Source of the DNA: Paenibacillus vini
GTDB lineage: Bacteria; Bacillota; Bacilli; Paenibacillales; Paenibacillaceae
Assembly (NCBI RefSeq): GCF_018403325.1
Contig: NZ_BOSL01000006.1
Span: 1-64,000, forward strand
Direction of reading: 5' to 3'
DNA length: 64,000 nucleotides
Shown here: positions 58,349 to 64,000 of the stretch, in pieces
Layout: each line of letters starts with the position of its first letter
Position numbering within the stretch: the stretch's first letter is position 1
Notes under the pieces: generated by a model
What the model was told of the DNA's origin: nothing
The model's input: only the letters and a program-made list of their open reading frames with translations
Databases searched by the model: none
Program-made: the position numbers and the translations under genes

Positions 58349-59149
58349 TTGGAATCTAAAGGTTTAATGGGCGGATTTTATAAAATTACGGAATGGATCA
58401 TGAGAATATCGGGAAGTAACCTGTTGTGGTTGGTATGTTCCCTGCCTTTCTTGTTTTTCACGTTTGTGGCGTTCTTTACGCCAGGTGCGGATGCCGATTT
58501 TACACGACTTAATTTGTGGATTATGGCGATTTTGGCACCGTTTACATTTTTTCCTGCCACGTCGGCTCTGTTTTCGGTAGTACGGAAATGGGTGATGGGG
58601 GAAGCGGATGTAAGTATCATCAAGACGTATTTCAAAGGATACAAAGAGAATTATAAGCAAAGCATGCTAGGCGGTATTTTCTATACTTTGCTCACCGTTA
58701 TTATGGTTGTCGATTATGAAATGTACATGAAGCAGTTTAACAACCTGCAATTTATCGGGATTGTTATCCTGGTTTTCCTGGTACTGCTGCTTGTTTCTTT
58801 GTTCCACTTTTTCTCTATGGTGGCTCACTATTATTTAAAGGTGACCCAACTAATCAAAAACGCGATTTTATTGACGATCCTCAAACCGTTCAGAATGTTG
58901 TCGACGGTGATTTGTACGGGGGTTTTGGTCTTCCTGACCATAAGATTCCCATGGCTGATCTTTTTCGGATTAGCGAGTCTTACCGCGCTTGTCGCTTTCT
59001 TTAACTTCTATGCTGCATATAATAAGGTTCAGGAGAAAGTGGAGAAAATGCGTGCAGCCGAAGATTCGGGCAATGAAGGCAGCACCGATGCGGATGACGA
59101 CGAATCGCCGCTTGAACTTCCTTCCGGCGGAGAAAAGGAAAAAGATTAA
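58349..59149 (+). CDS. YesL-family (DUF624) membrane protein
   Basis: A 266-residue protein with about six membrane segments. The N-terminal FYKITEWIMRISGSNLLWLVCSLPFLFFTF block and the AFFNFYAAYNKVQEKVEKM end are typical of YesL/DUF624 proteins, which accompany carbohydrate ABC transporters in many Bacillales. No transporter is adjacent here. An acidic tail (about 235-266) ends the protein. The TTG start at 58349 has GGAGGGAG upstream. Confidence 0.8.
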   Translation: MESKGLMGGFYKITEWIMRISGSNLLWLVCSLPFLFFTFVAFFTPGADADFTRLNLWIMAILAPFTFFPATSALFSVVRKWVMGEADVSIIKTYFKGYKENYKQSMLGGIFYTLLTVIMVVDYEMYMKQFNNLQFIGIVILVFLVLLLVSLFHFFSMVAHYYLKVTQLIKNAILLTILKPFRMLSTVICTGVLVFLTIRFPWLIFFGLASLTALVAFFNFYAAYNKVQEKVEKMRAAEDSGNEGSTDADDDESPLELPSGGEKEKD

Positions 59150-59194
59150 GTGTAACCGGATTGAAAATTGGATGGAATTTCCTTGCTCGTCAAG

Positions 59195-59223
59195 TTTACA
59201 TTCAGCTTACAAAGTTCTATAAT
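59195..59223 (+). promoter_or_regulatory. Promoter of the 6S-like RNA
   Basis: TTTACA (59195-59200), a 17-base spacer (59201-59217) and TATAAT (59218-59223) form a strong sigma-A promoter. The predicted transcription start is about 59230. Confidence 0.82.
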
Positions 59224-59229
59224 AGGTTT

Positions 59230-59420
59230 ACGTCCTGCGATGTACGTTTCGGTTCTATGTTGTTTTGAACCAATGACAAAGTCTCGGGAGACTTACATTG
59301 CGTCATAGCTGAAAGGCCCTATCCATGTTGATGAGGGGACTTCTAATATGTCGCTGCGGTCACCCACCTGCTAATGCAGGTTCGAGACAATGTAACCGGA
59401 CGGCATAGGCGGGTCTCTTT
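59230..59420 (+). ncRNA. 6S RNA
   Basis: A 190-base region with no open frame follows a near-consensus promoter. It has the features of 6S RNA, which binds sigma-70-type RNA polymerase holoenzyme as an open-complex mimic: a closing stem (about GTCCTGCGATG with CATAGGCGGG), a large internal bulge between two GC-rich arms, a CACC-hairpin-AGGTTC segment (near 59363-59385) and GGACGGCAT near the 3' end, matching the E. coli 6S pattern (CACC, then GGCGGCAT). Length fits. The 3' end at about 59420 is approximate; a stronger terminator comes about 15 bases later. Confidence 0.8.
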
Positions 59421-59433
59421 TATTAAAAATGCG

Positions 59434-59473
59434 GCACTTTGAAGACTTTGGGAATATCCGGTCTTTGAAGTGC
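59434..59473 (+). terminator. Terminator of the 6S RNA precursor
   Basis: GCACTTTGAAGAC (starting 59434) pairs over 11 of 13 positions with GTCTTTGAAGTGC (ending 59473) and is followed by six T's. Confidence 0.8.
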
Positions 59474-59614
59474 TTTTTTGTGTATAAGTGAGTGATCTCT
59501 TCCCTTTTGTTTGTTACTGAACAATGATAAACTATAGTTATAGAGAAAGTTTATAAAAACCATTATGAAATCGCATTCTTGGTTGTGTCAGTAGGATAAA
59601 GGAGGAAGAACAGG

Positions 59615-60007
59615 TTGTCATTAAAAAGAACATTAACCGGCATATTCCGCAGTCAGGAAGGAACGAGCGACCGCGCCAAAGTGCCCGAATTGAAAACAAG
59701 ATATTACCAATTATCGAAAGATAAGATTTGGGAGGAAGTATCCTCGACTTTAAAGAAAGTTCCCGGTTATAAAGTGCTGCACGAGGTCCCGTCCGTTGGA
59801 GAGATTACGTTGGAAAAACGCAGCGGCTTCGGGCGGACGATGGATATCACGGTTTCGATCGTTTCCACCGGACCAATGCGCAGTGCGGTCGATATTTATT
59901 CGGCTACGCGCGGAAGTTTCGGCGACTTGGGGGCCAACTACCGCAACATTATCCACTTGTTCACCATGCTCGATAAGAAGCTGTCATCGTACAAGGTTAA
60001 GTCTTAG
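59615..60007 (+). CDS. DUF1499-like protein
   Basis: A 130-residue soluble protein. The block ending ITVSIVSTGPMRSAVDIYSATRGSFGDLGANYRNIIHLF resembles the C-terminal pattern of DUF1499 proteins (VDxRSxSRxGxxDLGxNxxRI). The function is unknown. The TTG start at 59615 is placed by AAGGAGGAAG. It has a basic N-terminus and no signal peptide. It shares a terminator with the convergent thiol peroxidase gene. Confidence 0.58.
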   Translation: MSLKRTLTGIFRSQEGTSDRAKVPELKTRYYQLSKDKIWEEVSSTLKKVPGYKVLHEVPSVGEITLEKRSGFGRTMDITVSIVSTGPMRSAVDIYSATRGSFGDLGANYRNIIHLFTMLDKKLSSYKVKS

Positions 60008-60022
60008 GAACGGTTGTATGAG

Positions 60023-60061
60023 AAAAGCGAGCAGGGAGGGGTTCCCTCCTTACTCGCTTTT
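60023..60061. terminator. Bidirectional terminator between DUF1499-like and tpx
   Basis: AAAAGCGAG (60023-60031) pairs with CTCGCTTTT (60053-60061), with an inner GGAGG/CCTCC pairing. Confidence 0.85.
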
Positions 60062-60099
60062 CGTTTATCGCAATTATTTATATTACTTGTTCGAGGTGA

Positions 60100-60621
60100 T
60101 TAAGACAGCAATTCTTTTACGGCGGCTACCGGCTTTTCGTAATCCGGATGCTCGGACATTTCCTTCAGCACTTCGACATAACGGATTTTGTTGTCTTGAT
60201 CGACAACGAAAACAGCACGTTGGTCAAGCGCGAATTCTTTGATGAGAACGCCGTAAGACTTCCCGAAGGAATTCTCTTTATAATCGGACAAAGTGACAAC
60301 ACGGTCTACGCCTGCAGCACCGCACCAACGGGCTTGGGCGAAAGGAAGATCGGCGCTGACGGTCAAGATCACTACGTTATCGCCTAGGTCTGCGGCTTCT
60401 TGGTTGAAGCGGCGAGTTTGCGCGTCGCATACGCCTGTATCCAGGGAGGGCACGACACTGATCAGCTTGATTTTGCCCGCGAAATCCTGCAGGGTAACTT
60501 CTTCGAGCAGGTTCTTATTCAACCGGAAATCCGGCGCGGTGTCGCCTACTTTGAGTTCCGGACCCACCAAGGTAATGGGGTTGCCTTTGAATGTTGCCAC
60601 GCTTGCGCGTTCTTGTGTCAT
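60100..60621 (-). CDS. tpx: Thiol peroxidase (atypical 2-Cys peroxiredoxin)
   Basis: A 173-residue lipid and H2O2 peroxidase. The peroxidatic cysteine C65 lies in [16 protein letters not shown], and the resolving C100 in ARWCGAAG, matching Cys61/Cys95 of E. coli Tpx. The N-terminal VTFKGNPI-like ([13 protein letters not shown]) and APDFRLNK blocks are typical. It reduces alkyl hydroperoxides with thioredoxin. ATG 60621 has AGGAGGAG upstream. Confidence 0.96.
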   Translation of the reverse strand: MTQERASVATFKGNPITLVGPELKVGDTAPDFRLNKNLLEEVTLQDFAGKIKLISVVPSLDTGVCDAQTRRFNQEAADLGDNVVILTVSADLPFAQARWCGAAGVDRVVTLSDYKENSFGKSYGVLIKEFALDQRAVFVVDQDNKIRYVEVLKEMSEHPDYEKPVAAVKELLS

Positions 60622-60730
60622 TTGATTCTCCTCCTAAACATGAGATAATGGGATATTCAGTCTTCATTATAGACGTTTTAAAAAGTGATTGTCCAACTTT
60701 AGGAAATCCAGCACGAAAAGGAATGGTAAG

Positions 60731-61345
60731 ATGATATTTATCCGCTATGAAAATTGGAAAAGTTATCTCCGTTATTACCCGGTGACCGTACTGATTTTGG
60801 CCGCCAACCTGGTTATGTTCTTGCTCGTTATGTTTAACGGAGGTTCGGATAATCCCTATACCCAGCTAAAATACGGGGCGCTCACCAATGTCGAGCCCTA
60901 TGCAAGCGAATATTGGAGACTTCTGGGATCGATGTTTTTGCATCATGACTTTGGCCACCTGTTCTCCAACAGCTTCGCCATACTGGTATTCGCTCCGCCT
61001 CTGGAGCGGCTGTTGGGCCATTGGCGTTATGCGCTGCTATACATCGGCAGCGGCCTTGTCGGTAATCTCATCAGTCTTGAGGTTTATCAGCGCTCAATGG
61101 ACATCCACCTCTCCGTAGGGGCTTCAGGAGCCGTGTATGGGGTGTACGGCGCATTTTTGTACATCGCACTGCTTCAGCGTCAGCTTATGGACGAAAGCTC
61201 GCGAAAAACGTTGTACAGCTTGCTGATCATCGGTGTCGTTTTCTCCGTTATTGTGCCGCAGGTGAACTGGATGGCTCATTTTGGAGGTCTGATCGGAGGC
61301 TTCTTCCTGTACGGAATCATCATCAGAGTATTAAAACGGCGTTGA
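60731..61345 (+). CDS. Rhomboid-family intramembrane serine protease
   Basis: A 204-residue, six-segment membrane protease. The catalytic serine is S132 in SVGASGAVYGVYG and the histidine is H183 in WMAHFGG; the HHDFGHLFSNSFA block contains the conserved histidine and asparagine of segment 2. ATG 60731 is preceded by AAAAGGAATGG; a frame from 60689 lacks a site. Substrates are unknown. It lies between tpx and the LysR regulator, no clear operon. Confidence 0.9.
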   Translation: MIFIRYENWKSYLRYYPVTVLILAANLVMFLLVMFNGGSDNPYTQLKYGALTNVEPYASEYWRLLGSMFLHHDFGHLFSNSFAILVFAPPLERLLGHWRYALLYIGSGLVGNLISLEVYQRSMDIHLSVGASGAVYGVYGAFLYIALLQRQLMDESSRKTLYSLLIIGVVFSVIVPQVNWMAHFGGLIGGFFLYGIIIRVLKRR

Positions 61346-61458
61346 ACCCGGAAGGGGTCCATGGTACATTAGAAATGGAAATGGAATGTAAGCCCTTTTA
61401 TAAATCTCAGCCCTAGTTCGGATTTTATCAGCAGATGCGAAATGGAGCGATCAGATTC

Positions 61459-62370
61459 GTGGAATTAAGACAATTGCAATATTTTTTGAAAGTGGCAAGG
61501 AAAGAGCACGTCACTCAAGCGGCTGAAGAGCTGCATGTGGCCCAATCGGCGGTAAGCCGGCAAATTCACCAACTAGAGCAAGAGCTTGGCGTCAATCTGT
61601 TTATGCAAAAAGGAAGAAACCTGCAGCTGACTGCCGTCGGACAGTTGTTCTGCAGCCGGGTCGAGACCATCCTTAAGGATCTGGACCGTGCCGTAAATGA
61701 AGTCCATGAATTTCTGGATCCGGAACAGGGAGAGATCCGGCTCGGATTCCCCAACAGTCTTGGGATTCATATCATTCCAAGCGTGGTAGCGGAATTCCGG
61801 AAGCTGTATCCTAATGTCAAATTCCGCTTCAGACAAGGGACCTACCCGACATTGATTCGTGACGTCGTGTCTGGCGAGGTGGACTTGGCGTTCATCTCGC
61901 CATTTCCGGAAAATCATGATCAAGTAGTAGGAAACGTGGTGCTGACGGAGGATTTGGTCGCGATTATGCCGCCAAGCCACCCGCTGGCCGGAGAGCAAAG
62001 CATCAAATTGAATCAATTGAAGGACGATAAGTTTATTTTATTCAGCAAAGGTTATTCGCTTCGACCTATCGTATGGCAGGCTTGCTTGGAGGCCGGATTT
62101 ACGCCTAAGATAGCTTTTGAGGGCGAAGAAACAGACACCATCCGGGGCTTGGTTGCCGCCGGGATGGGGGTAAGCCTGCTGCCGGAGATGGCCTTGTTCC
62201 AGAGCTTTTCCCTCCAGCCTAGCAGGGTCCGCATCTCGGATCCGAAGGTAACCCGAACGGTCGGACTGATTCACCGGGCGGATGAGAAGCTGCCGCTGGT
62301 CGCCCAGTCGTTTAGAGTGTTTCTTCTTGAATATTTTGGACTTCAAATCGATACTCCGCCGAGTCAATGA
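61459..62370 (+). CDS. LysR-family transcriptional regulator, GltC-like
   Basis: A 303-residue regulator. The N-terminal winged helix ELRQLQYFLKVARKEHVTQAAEELHVAQSAVSRQIHQLEQELG (2-44) matches the GltC/CitR group closely, followed by the substrate-binding domain (about 90-300). GltC activates glutamate synthase genes in Bacillus, but no gltAB lies here, so the target is unknown. I chose GTG 61459 with the typical MELRQLQYF start; ATG 61435 lacks a close site. Confidence 0.86.
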   Translation: MELRQLQYFLKVARKEHVTQAAEELHVAQSAVSRQIHQLEQELGVNLFMQKGRNLQLTAVGQLFCSRVETILKDLDRAVNEVHEFLDPEQGEIRLGFPNSLGIHIIPSVVAEFRKLYPNVKFRFRQGTYPTLIRDVVSGEVDLAFISPFPENHDQVVGNVVLTEDLVAIMPPSHPLAGEQSIKLNQLKDDKFILFSKGYSLRPIVWQACLEAGFTPKIAFEGEETDTIRGLVAAGMGVSLLPEMALFQSFSLQPSRVRISDPKVTRTVGLIHRADEKLPLVAQSFRVFLLEYFGLQIDTPPSQ

Positions 62371-62418
62371 GACCGGCGGTTTTTTTTCGCGAAGATAGTA
62401 AACCGGGCTCAACGCCAA

Positions 62419-62455
62419 AAAAAGCTCCTCCCAGTATAGCTGGGAGGAGCTTTTT
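62419..62455. terminator. Bidirectional terminator
   Basis: AAAAAGCTCCTCCCAG (62419-62434) pairs exactly with CTGGGAGGAGCTTTTT (62440-62455) around TATAG, between convergent LysR and YugP genes. Confidence 0.9.
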
Positions 62456-62460
62456 GCACT

Positions 62461-63141
62461 TTAATCGCGGTTACCGACAAAAATGAGAACGTAACGGAGC
62501 AGTTCCAGCAAGGAAATCAGAGCAGCCGCTACGTAAGTCAGAGCCGCGGAATTAAGCACTTTGGCTACGCCGCGCTCTTCTTCGTGAGTGACAAAGCCTT
62601 GCTGAAGCATGATCTTGCGTGCGCGGTTGCTGGCATTGAATTCGACAGGCAGCGTAACCAGTTGAAACAGGACGGCTGCCGAGAAGAAGATGATGCCCAG
62701 ACCGACTAAATTGAAAAATCCGAACAAGAAACCGGCCAAGATCAGAAAAGGAGCTACCCCGGACGCAAAATTCACGAAGGGGAACATTCTGTGGCGCAGG
62801 ACCAGCATCGGATACGCTTCTTTGTGCTGGATGGCGTGCCCGACTTCATGGCAGGCTACGGCAACGGCTGAGATCGAGTTTTCGTAATAAACCGGCTCCG
62901 ATAAACGGACGACCCGTTTGATCGGATCGTAATGGTCGGATAGCGTACCGCGTACGGGTTCGATCGGAACATCCCATAGACCGTGGGAATCGAGCATGCG
63001 TCTTGCTGCATCGTGGCCGGTCAATCCATACATATTCGGTACTTTCGCCCACTTCTTAAAGGTTCCGGAGACCCGGAATTGAGCCCATAACGACAATCCG
63101 AAAGCCAACAATATGGGGATGAGCATTAAGTTAGAGTACAT
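62461..63141 (-). CDS. Zinc metallopeptidase, YugP family
   Basis: A 226-residue membrane protease. HEVGH at 98-102 is the zinc motif, in VAVACHEVGHAIQHKE. An N-terminal membrane segment (about 2-20) and two or three C-terminal ones surround it. YugP proteins occur widely in Firmicutes without known substrate. ATG 63141 follows GGAGG; a codon at 63156 overlaps this site. Confidence 0.88.
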   Translation of the reverse strand: MYSNLMLIPILLAFGLSLWAQFRVSGTFKKWAKVPNMYGLTGHDAARRMLDSHGLWDVPIEPVRGTLSDHYDPIKRVVRLSEPVYYENSISAVAVACHEVGHAIQHKEAYPMLVLRHRMFPFVNFASGVAPFLILAGFLFGFFNLVGLGIIFFSAAVLFQLVTLPVEFNASNRARKIMLQQGFVTHEEERGVAKVLNSAALTYVAAALISLLELLRYVLIFVGNRD

Positions 63142-63186
63142 GATGAATTCCTCCATAGTCAGATAAGTAAGTTCAGGAAAATCGGT

Positions 63187-63627
63187 TTAACTGAATGGTC
63201 CGTGATTCAATATAATCCGAAGCGCCTCGATACAGGCGAGGCTTTGCGGCATCAGGTTTGAAAATGCCCGGCGTGCCTGCCCCGGCTTCAGACTGGAAAT
63301 CAGCGGCTCAAGTTCCTTAACTTCGCGTTCAAGCTGCTGCATATGGATTTCGAGCGAATTTAACTTCTCGGTCACATGCTCCTCGGGTGTGACTTTGTTC
63401 CATTGCTCCAGCTTTTCGCGAATTTCCTCGAGTGAGTATTTTTCCTGCTTCATCTGATTAATACGGTCCAAACGCAACAAGGTTTCAGAACTGTATAAAC
63501 GGTAGTTTTTTTGTGTCCGTTTCTCAGCTGAGATCAGCCCAAGCTTGGTGTAGTAGTCGATGGTACGTTCGCTGACATCTGCGGCTTTCGCCAGTTCCCC
63601 AATCCGGTAAAGTTTCATTAACTCCAA
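63187..63627 (-). CDS. MerR-family transcriptional regulator
   Basis: A 146-residue regulator. The N-terminal MerR helix-turn-helix (YRIGELAKAADVSERTIDYYTKLGLISAEKRTQKNYRLYSSETLLRLDRI) is clear, followed by a dimerising coiled coil (about 70-110, LEQLEREVKEL). The C-terminus has no obvious metal cysteines except one (SLACIEAL), so a metal sensor is unlikely; YfmP-like function is possible. TTG 63627, five bases after AGGTGA, is the likely start; ATG 63618 is in frame. It is leftward, next to yugP. Confidence 0.85.
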   Translation of the reverse strand: MELMKLYRIGELAKAADVSERTIDYYTKLGLISAEKRTQKNYRLYSSETLLRLDRINQMKQEKYSLEEIREKLEQWNKVTPEEHVTEKLNSLEIHMQQLEREVKELEPLISSLKPGQARRAFSNLMPQSLACIEALRIILNHGPFS

Positions 63628-63809
63628 TAGGATCACCTCTCTCCAACGTTTTATCCTTTATAGGAGCGATAAAGCATTCCGTCAAAATGCAATATCTTTG
63701 TATAAAATATGATAACTGAACAGCAACTATACAGTCAAACGTCACGCTTTATATTTATTAGTAACTTAAATAAATGTTCATAAATACATAACATATCATG
63801 TAAGTTTAT

Positions 63810-63824
63810 TTACACTTTGTGTAA
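63810..63824. promoter_or_regulatory. Perfect TTACAC-TTT-GTGTAA palindrome
   Basis: TTACAC (63810-63815) and GTGTAA (63819-63824) are exact inverted repeats. A variant TTTGCACTTTATG follows at about 63830. It lies in the 318-bp gap between the MerR gene and a secreted-protein gene, upstream of a TTGTAA/TATAAT promoter (near 63864 and 63888). The site resembles a repressor operator. Confidence 0.5.
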
Positions 63825-63945
63825 GGTAATTTGCACTTTATGGTATTTTACGAAAAAATGCATTGTAATTTCTGATTAATCGGTCTTATAATCACCTTAA
63901 CATTTTATTTTGTGTTAGAAAATATGACATTAGGGAGTGGGTTTC

Positions 63946-64000
63946 ATGAAAAAGAAATGGTTGTTCGGATTGTTTAGTGCTATCGCAGCGTTTGCATTTC
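63946..64000 (+). CDS. N-terminus of a secreted protein (partial)
   Basis: From ATG 63946, with GGGAGTGG upstream, 18 codons read KKKWLFGLFSAIAAFAF, a typical lysine-plus-hydrophobic signal peptide start. The rest is beyond the window. It is preceded by a promoter and an operator-like palindrome. Confidence 0.6.
   Translation, partial: MKKKWLFGLFSAIAAFAF

Noticed and set aside
59230-59480. A T-box or other leader for the 59615 gene
   Set aside because: No T-box sequence is present and a terminator with no antiterminator pairing follows; the features fit 6S RNA better.

Overview
The window looks like a chromosome segment from a Paenibacillus-like member of the Bacillales. This is inferred from gene content and order: hemE-hemH, tetraprenyl-beta-curcumene synthase (YtpB type), YjcZ, YtxH, YitT, YesL, YugP, a type IV-like lipoteichoic acid synthase, and strong AGGAGG ribosome sites with many TTG and GTG starts. 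No rRNA operon, complete tRNA, transposase or CRISPR array was seen.

Region 1 (1-5695) is the right end of a prophage. It runs from tail genes through small membrane proteins, an LLH-type holin, a GH73 endolysin and a separately terminated membrane-anchored cargo gene to a leftward tyrosine integrase. The prophage ends inside a tRNA-Ala(GGC) gene. Only the 5' half of that tRNA and its promoter remain at this junction, and the promoter points at the integrase. Three short direct repeats lie between the integrase and the junction.

Region 2 (5.7-21.6 kb) is host chromosome: an AraC regulator with a BadF-type sugar kinase and a GH4 phospho-glucosidase, stress and cell-surface genes, glutamate racemase, a diacylglycerol-kinase-like lipid kinase, TraX-like and M14 peptidase genes, lipoteichoic acid synthase and methyltransferases. 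Region 3 (21.6-23.3 kb) is a small AT-rich island with two unrecognised exported or anchored proteins separated by a 36-bp perfect palindrome. Region 4 (23.4-42.8 kb) holds an MFS exporter, hemEH, CapA, GDPD, FAH and DUF92 genes, an ABC-F ATPase, a frameshifted giant acyl-CoA dehydratase activase behind a MarR regulator, and peptidases (M42, PepF). Region 5 (42.9-64 kb) holds a cold-shock gene, a WYL regulator with an AlkZ-like protein, a broken RDD gene, terpene synthase, pfkA, MATE and MFS exporters, a DEAD-box helicase, a 6S-like RNA, thiol peroxidase, rhomboid, LysR and MerR regulators.

The most unusual signal is a family of intergenic elements at five places (15118-15297, 32745-32937, 43421-43601, 47597-47779, 51785-51970). 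Each has four copies of a roughly 16-21-bp imperfect palindrome at start-to-start spacings of about 51, 62 and 51 bp (50, 70, 52 in one), symmetric about a central dyad. The palindrome sequence is shared within a locus but mostly differs between loci, while the geometry is kept. Three of the five lie between convergent genes, and two of those lie between a stop codon and its terminator. I do not recognise this as a described repeat class.
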